Part shown: positions 27,631 to 36,639 of the stretch, piece after piece
Layout: the number at the start of each line of letters is the position of its first letter
Position numbering within the stretch: the stretch's first letter is position 1
Source of the DNA: Ardenticatena maritima
Lineage (GTDB): Bacteria > Chloroflexota > Anaerolineae > Ardenticatenales > Ardenticatenaceae
Direction of reading: 5' to 3'
Assembly: GCF_001306175.1 (NCBI RefSeq)
Contig: NZ_LGKN01000009.1
Location: 1 to 64,000 of the forward strand
Length of the DNA stretch: 64,000 nucleotides
Translations under genes and position numbers: made by a program
Notes under the pieces: generated by a model
Databases searched by the model: none
What the model was told of the DNA's origin: nothing
The model's input: the letters and a program-made list of their open reading frames with translations, nothing else

Positions 27631-29579
27631 GGTCGGCCTCCTGTCTCTGCGTCAAGCCAAATCCACCAGTAGAGCACTCGCCCGTCAGGAGCGTACACCG
27701 CCTGCGGGACGGCGTCGGGCTGGTGCGCCAGAAACGTATCAAGCGCGTTGCGCCGCTCCGCCAGAAAGACCAGCACGGCGGGACGCTCGCGCACAAATGA
27801 AAAATCGCCCGTTTCCGTCGTCGTCATTCCCTGCGGGCGATGACCAAGATACTGTATAACAGGATTTTCAAAAGCAAGAAACGGCGCGCCCCAAAAATAG
27901 ACGAAGGGGCGTTCGGGCTGAGCCGCCAGCCATTGCCCCAACGTGGTGGCGGTTTGCATGGTGGGAATGTCGAACCGCCCTTGGTCGGCATAGCGTTGCC
28001 CGTAGGTGTACAGCGACCACCCCGCCATAAGCGCCATGAAGAGCACCCCCCACGCCAGGCGTTCCCACATCGTCAGCGGCAAGAGCCGCAACGACGCCCA
28101 GAGCCCCCACGCCACGCAGAGCACCATCAGCGGCGCAAGCGGAAGCAGTTTTGCGCTTGCGGGTGGGTCGGGGAAGAGGGCGGCATACGCCCCGCCAAGC
28201 GCCAACCAGCCAACCAGCCAGAGCGTGCGACGCCGCACGCCGTCCGCCCACCATGCGCCCACGCCCAGCAACAACGCCACGCGCGAAGGCGCGTCCAGCA
28301 GCGGCGCCCCCCAGCCAAACAGGCGGTCGCGGTCGGCGCGCGCGAGAAAGCCCAAAAGCGCCTCGCGCACCTGGCGCGCTAGCAACAGCGTCGGCGAAAC
28401 GCCTTCACCAGCCGCCACAATCGCCAGCCAACCGGTGGCGAACACATCCACACGCGCCGCAGGACGCCAGAGCGCCGCCGCCCACCCATGCTCCACCGCC
28501 AGAGGCGACGCCGTGAGCCAGCCCATCCACACCGCGATCCCCAATCCGCGCCACTGCCCACCCCACTCGTGAGGGTTCAGCCACCAGGTGAGCACCAACC
28601 ACCAGAGCGCCAACAGGACAAACAGCCGCGCCGCCATGGTGAACGCGAGGCTCAGCCCCAAGAGCATGCCCGCCAGCGCCCACCAGGCGACAGAGCGAGA
28701 GCGCAGCGCCCGCATGAGCGCCCAGACGCCCCCCAGCCCAAACACCACATCCAGCAGTTCGGGGGTGGCAATGCGCCCATAGTGCACCGCCACCGGCAAA
28801 ACCGCCCAGAGCGCCGCCGCCGTCCACGCGACGATATCATCATCGAGCAGTTCACGCACCAGCGCGAACATCAGCGGCACCGCCCAGACGCCCAGCACTA
28901 CAACGGGCAAGCGCGCCGCAACCAGTGTCGGACCGAGCGCGCCCACAAACAGCGATTGCCACCACGCCAGCAGGTGCGGCATGCCCAGCCAGCCGGCGGC
29001 AAATGGGGAACCCACCTCGCCCATGCGGAGCGCCAGCGCACGCAACGCCAATTCGCCCTCGGCTTCCGCCATTGGCCAGGGGAACGCCCCCACGCGCCAG
29101 ACGCGCACGCCCAGCGCCCAGAGTGTCAGCGCCGCCAGCCAGCGCCAGGACGCCGCCCGCCGGAGCCGTTGCCCGCGCCACGCTTCTGGTACGGGGAGTG
29201 TGGAGACGAACGCCGCCAGGACGCCGGCGACAAAAAGCGCCATCTCCGTATCGGCGGAAAGCGCCGCGCGCACGCCGGGACGGTTCAACACGCCGACAAG
29301 CGCCGTCGCCAGCAAGGCGATTCCCAGCCGCAGGCGGTGCTGCCACGCCAGCCTTGCCCACGCCCGCAGACGTTCGGGCACACCTCTCAACCAGCCGAGG
29401 CGCTCCAACCAGAGCACCCACGCCGCCAGAAACGCCGCCCCAATGGCGAGCCGTGTGCTGTGGAGCGTGGAACGCCACAACAAAACCGCCGCCGCCCCAA
29501 CCAACACCAGCACCACCGCAAGCACGGTAGCCGCACGACGGTCAATTGTGGTTCGCTCAGGTTTCATACGGTTGCGCAT
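27627..29579 (-). CDS. GT39-family-like polytopic glycosyltransferase
   Basis: A 650-residue membrane protein. Four N-terminal hydrophobic segments precede the GT39-like part, whose first loop reads RVGAFPWPMAEAEGELALRA with Glu residues in place of the classical Asp-Glu pair. Motifs ARLPVVVLGVWAVPLMFALV and VHYGRIATPELLDVVFG follow family spacing. The C-terminal ~110 residues are soluble. These enzymes use polyprenyl-phosphate sugars at the outer membrane face. A second ATG lies four codons in. It is the first gene of the minus-strand block and is coupled to the cupin gene. Confidence 0.75.
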   Translation of the reverse strand: MRNRMKPERTTIDRRAATVLAVVLVLVGAAAVLLWRSTLHSTRLAIGAAFLAAWVLWLERLGWLRGVPERLRAWARLAWQHRLRLGIALLATALVGVLNRPGVRAALSADTEMALFVAGVLAAFVSTLPVPEAWRGQRLRRAASWRWLAALTLWALGVRVWRVGAFPWPMAEAEGELALRALALRMGEVGSPFAAGWLGMPHLLAWWQSLFVGALGPTLVAARLPVVVLGVWAVPLMFALVRELLDDDIVAWTAAALWAVLPVAVHYGRIATPELLDVVFGLGGVWALMRALRSRSVAWWALAGMLLGLSLAFTMAARLFVLLALWWLVLTWWLNPHEWGGQWRGLGIAVWMGWLTASPLAVEHGWAAALWRPAARVDVFATGWLAIVAAGEGVSPTLLLARQVREALLGFLARADRDRLFGWGAPLLDAPSRVALLLGVGAWWADGVRRRTLWLVGWLALGGAYAALFPDPPASAKLLPLAPLMVLCVAWGLWASLRLLPLTMWERLAWGVLFMALMAGWSLYTYGQRYADQGRFDIPTMQTATTLGQWLAAQPERPFVYFWGAPFLAFENPVIQYLGHRPQGMTTTETGDFSFVRERPAVLVFLAERRNALDTFLAHQPDAVPQAVYAPDGRVLYWWIWLDAETGGRP

Positions 29580-29698
29580 TCGCCTGTTGGTCTCGTTGCG
29601 GCAAGATACTCATCAAAGCCAACGTTTGGTCAAATGATGCAGGCGCTGAGGCGTTTCAGGCGCGCTCAGCCCCAACATGCCGGGCGTCCTTCATGGCA

Positions 29699-29726
29699 TT
29701 GACACGCTCCGAAGGGACGCTAGAAT
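29699..29726 (+). promoter_or_regulatory. Promoter of YgiT-type gene (TTGACA-N16-TAGAAT)
   Basis: TTGACA (29699-29704), a 16-base spacer and TAGAAT (29721-29726) lie 26 bases before the ATG at 29753. Confidence 0.6.
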
Positions 29727-29752
29727 CGGCACAGGGAGGGGCAACGTGCACA

Positions 29753-29977
29753 ATGAAATGCGTCATCTGCAAACACGGGGAAACCCAAAAAGGAACAACG
29801 GTGCTTGTCTTTCAGCGAGAAGGCGCGACCGTCGTCATCCTGGACGTGCCCGCCCAAGTGTGCCAGAACTGTGGTGAGGCATACGTAAACGAACAGACTT
29901 CAGAGTAGGTGATGAGGCAAGCCGAGCAGGCTTTCAGAGAAGACATTCTCGTAGACGTGCGCCGTTTTGCCGCCTGA
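29753..29977 (+). pseudogene. YgiT/MqsA-type zinc-finger antitoxin, interrupted by in-frame TAG
   Basis: The first 51 codons encode a YgiT-type zinc finger: KCVICKHGETQKG near the start and QVCQNCGEAYVNEQ near the end give the two CxxC zinc pairs. TAG at 29906-29908 stops it. The same frame continues with VMRQAEQAFREDILVDVRRF and ends at TGA 29975-29977, which looks like the C-terminal segment usual in this family of ~75-residue antitoxins. Hence a single-base nonsense change (CAG or GAG to TAG) is likely. An AGGGAGGGG ribosome site precedes the ATG, and the promoter is intact. No MqsR- or DUF4258-like toxin gene is visible next to it. It could still yield a 51-residue finger. Confidence 0.7.
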
Positions 29978-29988
29978 CGCTCCGCCGA

Positions 29989-30030
29989 AGCCCCCGTGCC
30001 GCCTGAAATAGCACGAGGGCTTTCCTTTTT
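29989..30030 (+). terminator. Rho-independent terminator after YgiT-type gene
   Basis: AGCCCCCGTGC (29989-29999) pairs with GCACGAGGGCT (30011-30021) with one mismatch, followed by TTCCTTTTT. It separates the antitoxin remnant from the hrcA promoter. Confidence 0.75.
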
Positions 30031-30116
30031 GCCCAGATTTGCCCCCCAGATATGGGGACAAAACCCCGTTTGGCATGCCCAAGCAGATTTTTGGATACTC
30101 ACCCCTTCCTTATGTA

Positions 30117-30145
30117 TTGACACCAAAACGGCTCTTTGCTATCAT
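30117..30145 (+). promoter_or_regulatory. hrcA operon promoter (TTGACA-N17-TATCAT)
   Basis: A consensus -35 at 30117-30122 and TATCAT at 30140-30145 with 17-base spacing. Transcription would begin near 30152, just before the CIRCE operator. Confidence 0.85.
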
Positions 30146-30157
30146 ACATGCCGAATT

Positions 30158-30184
30158 CTGGCACTCACAGCAAATGAGTGCTAA
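30158..30184 (+). promoter_or_regulatory. CIRCE operator (HrcA binding site)
   Basis: CTGGCACTC (30158-30166), nine bases, GAGTGCTAA (30176-30184). The consensus is TTAGCACTC-N9-GAGTGCTAA, so the right arm is perfect and the left has two changes. It lies just after the predicted transcription start, the standard place for HrcA repression of heat-shock operons. Confidence 0.93.
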
Positions 30185-30227
30185 ATACTTGGACGCAGTG
30201 AAATGTTGTTGGGGGTGAGGGGGCACC

Positions 30228-31325
30228 ATGTACGACGAATTGACGGAACGCCAGCGAGCCATTCTCGGCTTGATTGTGCGTGAATATGTCGCGACGGCGC
30301 AACCCGTTGCTTCCAAAACGCTGGTGGAAAAATACAACCTCGGCGTGAGTTCGGCGACGGTGCGCAACGAGATGGCCGCCCTCGAACAAATGGGCTACCT
30401 GACACACCCCCACACATCGGCGGGGCGCATTCCAACAGAACGCGGCTACCGCTATTTCGTCCAATGCCTGATGGAGCAAAGCGAATTGCCCGAAGAAGAA
30501 CAGCGGCTGATTCGCCACCAATTCCATCAGGCGCAAATGGACCTGGACCAGTGGATGCGGCTTGCGGCGGCGGTGCTGGCGCACACGGCGCATACCGCTT
30601 CGCTCGTGACGGTTCCCCAAGCCCCACAAGCCCGTTTGAAGCATATCGAACTCATCAACATCAGTGAAGCGCTGGTGCTGGTGATTCTGGTGACGTCGGC
30701 GGGGCTGGTGCGCCAACAAATGGTGCCCCAACCGCAACCGCCTCTGCCGCAAGAGACGCTCAACGCCATCGCCAACAAACTCAACGCCTTGTTTGAGGGG
30801 ATGACCTACCAGGACGTGCGGCGTCGTATCGGCAACGACCTGACGCCCTTTGAGCGCAGTGTTGCCGAAGTCGCCGCCTTGCTCATGGAGCGCATTGACA
30901 GCCGCAGCGTGGGGCAAATCTACCGCGATGGGTTGCTGCATGTCCTGCGGCAACCGGAGTTTGCCGAAGCCGAAGCCGTGCGCCAATTGGTGGAGATTAT
31001 CGAAGGGCGCACGTTGCTGGAAAACATCATCGCCGAAGTGAACACCACCAGCGGCGTGCAAGTCATCATCGGCGGTGAACAGCCGTGGGAAGCCATCGGC
31101 GACGTCAGCCTAGTGGTCTCCCCGTATGGCGTTGACGGCTACGCTGCGGGTATCATGGGCGTGTTAGGTCCCCAACGCATGCCGTACAGCCGCGCCGTGA
31201 GTGTAGTGCGCTTTGTGTCCGACCTGATGAGCCACCTGTTGGCGTCCATGTACGGCGGACAACCATTGACACAAGCACGGCGGGAGGCAAACCATGCGCA
31301 AGAAGAAACCAACGCAACAGAGTGA
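30228..31325 (+). CDS. hrcA: Heat-inducible transcription repressor HrcA
   Basis: A 365-residue repressor that binds CIRCE and is kept active by GroEL in other bacteria. The N-terminal winged helix is clear: LTERQRAILGLIVREYVATA, then SSATVRNEMAALEQMGYL with the GYL-HPHTSAGRIPT wing. A GAF-like core follows and the dimerising region ends ... YGVDGYAAGIMGVLGPQRMPY. It is the first gene after the CIRCE site and therefore autoregulated. Its 3' end overlaps one of the two possible grpE starts. Confidence 0.97.
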   Translation: MYDELTERQRAILGLIVREYVATAQPVASKTLVEKYNLGVSSATVRNEMAALEQMGYLTHPHTSAGRIPTERGYRYFVQCLMEQSELPEEEQRLIRHQFHQAQMDLDQWMRLAAAVLAHTAHTASLVTVPQAPQARLKHIELINISEALVLVILVTSAGLVRQQMVPQPQPPLPQETLNAIANKLNALFEGMTYQDVRRRIGNDLTPFERSVAEVAALLMERIDSRSVGQIYRDGLLHVLRQPEFAEAEAVRQLVEIIEGRTLLENIIAEVNTTSGVQVIIGGEQPWEAIGDVSLVVSPYGVDGYAAGIMGVLGPQRMPYSRAVSVVRFVSDLMSHLLASMYGGQPLTQARREANHAQEETNATE

Positions 31326-31917
31326 GGCAACCATGACCAAGGAAAAAGAACAGCAACACGTGGAACAGGAACAGGCACAAGAAGAACAACCCGAAACGAC
31401 GGCGCAAGCCGAAGCGAATTCCGAAGCCGCGGAGGCGACGGAAACCCCTTCGACGGAGGAACTGATGAGCCAGTTAGATGAAGCCCGCCGCCAGGCGGAA
31501 GAATACCTGGACAACTGGCGGCGCACAGCAGCGGAATTCCAAAACTTCCGCAAACGCAAAGAACGGGAAATGCAAGAATTTGAACAGCGGGCAAACGAAC
31601 GCCTGATTCTCAAACTGTTGCCCGTGCTCGATGATTTTCACCGTGCTCTGGCGAACGTGCCCGAAGACCTGAAAGACCATGACTTTGTGAAAGGCATTGA
31701 ACTCATCGAACGCAAATTCTGGGGCGTGCTGGAACAAGAAGGCGTGACGCCCATCGAAAGCAGCCCGGGCACACCGTTCGACCCCGCCGAGCACGAAGCC
31801 TTGCTCAGCGAGGAGCACGACGAGTTTGAATCCGGGCAAATTATCGAAGAATACCAGCGCGGCTACAAACATCGCGGGCGCGTCATTCGCCCCGCACGTG
31901 TCCGTGTGGCGCAATAA
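31294..31917 (+). CDS. grpE: Nucleotide exchange factor GrpE
   Basis: A 207-residue co-chaperone that exchanges ADP for ATP on DnaK. An acidic, Gln/Glu-rich N-terminal tail (~residues 15-65) leads to the long coiled-coil helix (RRQAEEYLDNWRRTAAEFQN, FRKRKEREMQEF) and the C-terminal beta-wing with IIEEYQRGYKHRGRVIRPA. Two starts are possible: ATG 31294, with GGGAGG six bases upstream and overlapping hrcA by 32 bases, and ATG 31333 with a weaker GAGG. I give the longer. Confidence 0.93.
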   Translation: MRKKKPTQQSEATMTKEKEQQHVEQEQAQEEQPETTAQAEANSEAAEATETPSTEELMSQLDEARRQAEEYLDNWRRTAAEFQNFRKRKEREMQEFEQRANERLILKLLPVLDDFHRALANVPEDLKDHDFVKGIELIERKFWGVLEQEGVTPIESSPGTPFDPAEHEALLSEEHDEFESGQIIEEYQRGYKHRGRVIRPARVRVAQ

Positions 31918-31932
31918 CCCAAACGACAACAA

Positions 31933-31953
31933 ACGCCCCCACCATGGGGGCGT
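31933..31953 (+). promoter_or_regulatory. Intercistronic hairpin between grpE and dnaK
   Basis: ACGCCCCC (31933-31940) pairs perfectly with GGGGGCGT (31946-31953) around ACCAT. There is no T-run, so it is unlikely to be a full terminator; it may stabilise or process the mRNA so that dnaK differs in level from hrcA-grpE. Confidence 0.5.
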
Positions 31954-31980
31954 AACATCTTGAAGCGATAGGTGGTGGCT

Positions 31981-33819
31981 ATGCCAATACTGGGAATTGA
32001 CCTTGGAACGACGAACTCGGTCATGGCCATCCTCGAAGGGGGCGAGCCGGTTGTCATCCCAAATGCGGAAGGGCAACGGCTCACCCCCTCGATTGTGGCA
32101 ATCAACCCCAAAACAGGCGAGCGCCTCATCGGCGAAGTCGCCAAACGCCAGGCGGTCACCAACCCCACCAACACAGTGACCGCCATCAAGCGTTTCATGG
32201 GGCGCCGTTTCCGCGACGAACAGACCCAACGCGAAATTGAGCGTGTGCCCTACCAGGTGGTAGAAGCCGTCAACGGCGGCGTGCGCGTCCTGCTCAATGG
32301 GCGCGAATACGCCCCGCCTGAAATCAGCGCCATGATTCTCGCCAAACTCAAACGGGACGCCGAAGCCTTTTTGGGCACGGAAATTACACAAGCCATTATC
32401 ACCGTGCCCGCATACTTCGACGATGCCCAACGCCAGGCAACCAAAGACGCCGGACGTATCGCCGGACTGGAAGTCCTGCGCATTATCAACGAACCGACGG
32501 CTTCGGCGCTCGCCTATGGGCAATCGCTCAGCGGCGCGGAACGTGTCGCAGTGTACGACCTGGGGGGCGGCACGTTTGACATCTCCATCCTCGAAATTGC
32601 CGACGGGGTGTACGAAGTGCTGGCGACCGCCGGCGATACGCACCTGGGCGGCGAAGACTTCGACCAGCGCATCATCAACTGGGCGGCGGAGCAGTTTTTA
32701 GAAGCCGAAGGCATAGACCTGCGCCAGGACCCCATGGCGCTCCAACGGCTCAAAGAAGCCGCCGAACGCGCCAAAATCGAACTCTCATCGGTCTATCAAA
32801 CCGAAATCAACCTGCCCTTCATCACCGCCGACGCCAGCGGTCCGAAGCACTTGCAACTGGAATTGACCCGCGCGCAACTCGAAAGCATGACCGAAGACCT
32901 GATTGCGCGCACGCTTGAACCTGTGCGGCAAGCCCTGCAAGACGCCGGGCTGACGGTGGACGACATTGACGCGGTGCTGCTGGTGGGTGGGCAAACACGC
33001 ATGCCCGCTGTGCAAGCCGCGGTGGCTGAGTTCTTCGGCAAAGAACCGCACAAGGGGCTGAACCCCGATGAGGTGGTGGCGTTGGGCGCCGCCATCCAGG
33101 GGGGCGTGCTGTCGGGCGAAGTCAAAGACGTGCTCTTGCTCGACGTGACGCCGCTGACGCTCAGCCTGGAAACGGTGGGGGGCGTGGCGACGCCCATCAT
33201 CCCGCGCGGCACGACGATCCCCACCCGCAAATCGCAAATTGTGAGCACGGTGGAAGATAACCAGCGCACGGTGCGCATTCACATTGTGCAAGGCGAGCGC
33301 CCGCTTGCCGCTGAAAACCGCTCGTTGGGCTATTTTGAACTGACGGGCATTCGCCCGGCACGGCGTGGCGAACCCAAAATTGAAGTCACGTTCGATATTG
33401 ACGCCGACGGCATTTTGCACGTCACCGCCCGCGACCAGGATACCGGACAAGAACAGAGCATCACCATCACGGGCGTGTCGGGTTTGCGCGAAGAAGAGGT
33501 GCAGGAGATGATTGCGCAGGCGCGCGCCGCCGAAGAAGAAGACCGCAAACGGCTCGACCTGGTGCTCGCCCGCAACAAAGCCGAAGCGGTGCTCCACCGT
33601 GTGGCGCGGGCACGCCAGCAATTCAAAGAGCGCATTACCGATGACTTTTCGCAGCGCCTGCACGAGCACGAAGTGGCGTTGCGCGAAGCGCTAGCCGACC
33701 CTGACGCCACGCCGGAGCGCATTCGCGGGCTGACCAACGACCTGGCGCTGGTGCTGAGTGAATTGGACCAAACCCCACAGTCGCAGGCAACATCAACAGA
33801 GCCTGAGGGTGAAGAATGA
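31981..33819 (+). CDS. dnaK: Molecular chaperone DnaK (Hsp70)
   Basis: A 612-residue Hsp70. The ATPase domain has [14 protein letters not shown] at the start, [14 protein letters not shown] (phosphate 2) and [14 protein letters not shown] (adenosine motif); the linker [15 protein letters not shown] leads to the substrate-binding domain and a helical lid. ATG 31981 has AGGTGG upstream and gives the canonical N-terminus; an in-frame GTG three codons earlier is less likely. ATGA overlap couples it to dnaJ. Confidence 0.98.
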   Translation: MPILGIDLGTTNSVMAILEGGEPVVIPNAEGQRLTPSIVAINPKTGERLIGEVAKRQAVTNPTNTVTAIKRFMGRRFRDEQTQREIERVPYQVVEAVNGGVRVLLNGREYAPPEISAMILAKLKRDAEAFLGTEITQAIITVPAYFDDAQRQATKDAGRIAGLEVLRIINEPTASALAYGQSLSGAERVAVYDLGGGTFDISILEIADGVYEVLATAGDTHLGGEDFDQRIINWAAEQFLEAEGIDLRQDPMALQRLKEAAERAKIELSSVYQTEINLPFITADASGPKHLQLELTRAQLESMTEDLIARTLEPVRQALQDAGLTVDDIDAVLLVGGQTRMPAVQAAVAEFFGKEPHKGLNPDEVVALGAAIQGGVLSGEVKDVLLLDVTPLTLSLETVGGVATPIIPRGTTIPTRKSQIVSTVEDNQRTVRIHIVQGERPLAAENRSLGYFELTGIRPARRGEPKIEVTFDIDADGILHVTARDQDTGQEQSITITGVSGLREEEVQEMIAQARAAEEEDRKRLDLVLARNKAEAVLHRVARARQQFKERITDDFSQRLHEHEVALREALADPDATPERIRGLTNDLALVLSELDQTPQSQATSTEPEGEE

Positions 33820-34934
33820 AACGAGATTATTACGAAATTCTGGGCGTTTCACGAACCGCAACCAAAGAGGAAATCAAACGCGCCTATCGCAAATTGGCGC
33901 GACAATACCACCCCGACATCAACAAAAGCCCGGACGCCGAAGAAAAATTCAAGGAAATCAACGAAGCCTACGAGGTGTTGAGCGACGACCAGAAACGCGC
34001 CGCCTACGACCGGTTTGGGCACGCGGGCGCGCAAGGCATGGGCGGCTTTGGTCCCGATATCGGCATTGACATCGGCGATATTTTCGCCGAGTTCTTCGGC
34101 TTTGGTTCAGCAAGCCGCCGCGCACGCCGCCAAAGCCCCATGAAGGGCGCCGACCTGCGAGCGCGCATCACCATTGATTTTGAAGAAGCCATCCGCGGCA
34201 CGCGCAAGAAGGTGGTGATTGAGCGCATGGAATTGTGCCCCGAATGTGGCGGCACAGGCGCTGCGCCCGGCTCGCAACCGGTGCGGTGCTCGCAATGCGG
34301 CGGTTCGGGCGAAGTGCGGAGCGTGCGCCAAAGCATTTTCGGGCAAGTGGTGATGAGCAACACATGCCCGGCATGCGGCGGCGAAGGGGAAGTGGTGGCG
34401 TCGCCCTGCTCGCGCTGCCACGGGCAAAAACGTGTGCGCGTGCAACGCACGCTGGAAGTCAACATCCCCGCCGGCATTGAAGACGGCATGCGCATTCGCC
34501 TGAGCGGCGAAGGTGAACATGGCTTGCGCGGTGGTCCACCGGGCAACCTCTACGTGGACGTCCACGTGCGCCCGCATGAATACTTCCGCCGCGACGGCGA
34601 CGATATTTTGCTGGACGTGGAAATCAACGTGGCGCAAGCCGCCCTGGGCGACGAAATCGAAGTGCCCACGGTGGACGGTCCCGCTACGCTCCGTATCCCT
34701 GCGGGCACACAAACCGGCGCGACGTTCCGCCTGCGGGGGTATGGCGCGCCCAACGTGCACAACCCCGCCCTGCGGGGCGACCAGGTGGTGCGTGTGTTCG
34801 TGGTGGTGCCAACCGACCTGACCCCCGAACAGCGCCGCCTGTTTGAAGAACTGGCGAAAACGTTGGGCAAAGAAGTGATTCCACAAGGGCGCAAAGGCTT
34901 TTTCGACAAACTCCGCGACGCATTGGGAATGTGA
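33816..34934 (+). CDS. dnaJ: Chaperone DnaJ (Hsp40)
   Basis: A 372-residue type I Hsp40. The J-domain (residues ~1-70) has the HPD motif in [12 protein letters not shown]. After a Gly/Phe region come four zinc-binding repeats: [24 protein letters not shown] and CSRCHGQK, the last ending in K instead of G. The C-terminal peptide-binding domains follow. It stimulates the DnaK ATPase and delivers clients. The start overlaps the dnaK stop by ATGA, and prmA follows after three bases. Confidence 0.97.
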   Translation: MKRDYYEILGVSRTATKEEIKRAYRKLARQYHPDINKSPDAEEKFKEINEAYEVLSDDQKRAAYDRFGHAGAQGMGGFGPDIGIDIGDIFAEFFGFGSASRRARRQSPMKGADLRARITIDFEEAIRGTRKKVVIERMELCPECGGTGAAPGSQPVRCSQCGGSGEVRSVRQSIFGQVVMSNTCPACGGEGEVVASPCSRCHGQKRVRVQRTLEVNIPAGIEDGMRIRLSGEGEHGLRGGPPGNLYVDVHVRPHEYFRRDGDDILLDVEINVAQAALGDEIEVPTVDGPATLRIPAGTQTGATFRLRGYGAPNVHNPALRGDQVVRVFVVVPTDLTPEQRRLFEELAKTLGKEVIPQGRKGFFDKLRDALGM

Positions 34935-34937
34935 CCT

Positions 34938-35849
34938 ATGCAGTGGCTCGAAGTTTCGCTTGAAGGTGTGGACGGCGAAGGCGTTGAAGCCGTGTGGGAA
35001 CACTTCCAGCACTACACACACGGAAGCCCCGTCATCGAAGAAATCCGCGAAACCGCGCACGGTCCTCTGCCGGAACCCCGGCTCGCCGTGCGCGGATATA
35101 TCCCCGATACGCCCAACGGGCTGGAAGCCGTGCAAAAACTTCGTGAAGCCATCTGGCATCTGAGCATGATTTACCCCCTGCCCGAAGTGCAGGTGCGCCC
35201 CCTGCACGAAAAAGATTGGACCGAAGCATGGAAACAGCACTACCACCGCCAGCGCGTCGGCGAGCGCCTGGTGATTGCCCCCGCATGGGACACCACGCCC
35301 CCCGCCGAGGATGAGATAGTGATTTTTATTGACCCCGGTATGGCGTTTGGCACGGGGCAACATCCCAGCACGCAACTGGTGTTGCGCCTGCTCGAAGCCG
35401 AATGCCAGCCCGGCATGCGTGTGTACGACGTGGGGTGTGGGAGCGGTATCCTCTCCATCGCCGCCGCCAAACTCGGCGCTTCCCAGATTGACGCCGTGGA
35501 TATTGACGCGGTAGCGGTGGAAGCAACGTGCGAAAATGCAGAGCGCAACAACGTGCCCTGCGGTCCCGATACACGCGAGGGCATTCGCGTGGCGACCGGC
35601 TCCATTGAAACGTTTGCCGGTCCGTATGACCTGATTCTCATCAACATTCTGGCGGAAATCATCGTGGGCTTGTTGCCGCACGTCCCCGCCCGACTGGCGC
35701 CCGGCGGTCGCGCGATTCTGGCGGGTATCATCGCCGAACGCGAGCCGCTTGTGCTGGATGCGCTCCGCCTGCATGGTCTGCACGTCGTACGGCGTGAGAC
35801 CATGGGCGATTGGGTGGGGCTGGTCATTGCCGCGAACGAAGACAAGTGA
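34938..35849 (+). CDS. prmA: Ribosomal protein L11 methyltransferase
   Basis: A 303-residue SAM enzyme that trimethylates ribosomal protein L11. The N-terminal ~100 residues form the L11-recognition domain (YIPDTPNGLEAVQKLREAI, LHEKDWTEAWKQHY). The catalytic domain has the PrmA signature DPGMAFGTGQHPSTQLVL, motif I VYDVGCGSGILSIAAAKLGA, and LILINILAEIIVGLLP. It is commonly next to dnaJ and rsmE, as here. Confidence 0.96.
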   Translation: MQWLEVSLEGVDGEGVEAVWEHFQHYTHGSPVIEEIRETAHGPLPEPRLAVRGYIPDTPNGLEAVQKLREAIWHLSMIYPLPEVQVRPLHEKDWTEAWKQHYHRQRVGERLVIAPAWDTTPPAEDEIVIFIDPGMAFGTGQHPSTQLVLRLLEAECQPGMRVYDVGCGSGILSIAAAKLGASQIDAVDIDAVAVEATCENAERNNVPCGPDTREGIRVATGSIETFAGPYDLILINILAEIIVGLLPHVPARLAPGGRAILAGIIAEREPLVLDALRLHGLHVVRRETMGDWVGLVIAANEDK

Positions 35850-35856
35850 GGGGAAT

Positions 35857-36609
35857 ATGCATCGTTTCTTCGTCCCAGCCGACGCTATTCGCGAAACCGA
35901 AGTGCTCTTTCCCGAAGAAACCGCGCACCAGCTGGCGCGCGTGTTGCGCATGCGCCCCGGCGACCATGTGATTGTGTTGGACAACAGCGGTTGGGAGCGC
36001 GAGGTTGTGTTGGAGCAGGTTGCCCGGCGTTCCGCCACGGGGCGTGTGGTGGGCAAGCGGCTGGCGGAAGGGGAGCCCCGCGTCAAAATCACGCTGTATC
36101 AAGCCATGCTCAAAGGAGCAAAATTTGAGCTGGTGTTGCAAAAAGGCACCGAGCTGGGCGTGGTCTCGTTTGTGCCGGTGATTACATCGCGCACGGTGGT
36201 GGGGAGTTTGGGGAACGTGGGGCAAAACCGCCTGAACCGCTGGCGGCGCATCATCACCGAAGCCGCCGAGCAATCACGGCGCGGACGTTTGCCGGCTTTG
36301 GAAGACGCGCTCATGTTCGAGCATGCGGTCTCGCAGGCGTATCGGCGCGGCGGGCGCATCATCATGCCTTACGAGGGGGAATCGTCGCTGACGCTTCGTG
36401 AGGCGCTTGCACCGAATGAAGAAGGAGAACGCCCCTTCAGCATCAGCCTTTTCATCGGTCCAGAAGGTGGGTTTGAAGAAGAGGAAGTTCAGTTGGCGCG
36501 ACAAGCGGGGGCGGCGGTTGTCACGTTGGGCAAGCGTATTTTGCGCGCTGAAACGGCTGCCATTGCCGCGACAACGGCGATTTTGTATGAGTTGGGTGAG
36601 TGGGAGTAG
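35857..36609 (+). CDS. rsmE: 16S rRNA m3U1498 methyltransferase RsmE
   Basis: A 250-residue SPOUT-class enzyme methylating N3 of U1498 in 16S rRNA. The N-terminal PUA-like region has HRFFVPADAIRETEVLFP and HQLARVLRMRPGDHVIV. The knot region reads FIGPEGGFEEEEVQLARQ and LGKRILRAETAAIAATT. ATG 35857 follows GAGGGGA and gives the normal N-terminus, although the frame is open upstream inside prmA. Confidence 0.95.
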   Translation: MHRFFVPADAIRETEVLFPEETAHQLARVLRMRPGDHVIVLDNSGWEREVVLEQVARRSATGRVVGKRLAEGEPRVKITLYQAMLKGAKFELVLQKGTELGVVSFVPVITSRTVVGSLGNVGQNRLNRWRRIITEAAEQSRRGRLPALEDALMFEHAVSQAYRRGGRIIMPYEGESSLTLREALAPNEEGERPFSISLFIGPEGGFEEEEVQLARQAGAAVVTLGKRILRAETAAIAATTAILYELGEWE

Positions 36610-36634
36610 CGCGCCCTTTCCTGGAAAACGCGCT
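36608..36634. terminator. Candidate bidirectional hairpin between convergent genes
   Basis: AGCGCG (36608-36613) and CGCGCT (36629-36634) pair, with an inner TTTCC/GGAAA match. It overlaps the rsmE stop and precedes the stop of the minus-strand hydrolase. No clear T-run, so its strength is doubtful. Confidence 0.4.
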
Positions 36635-36639
36635 CCCCT

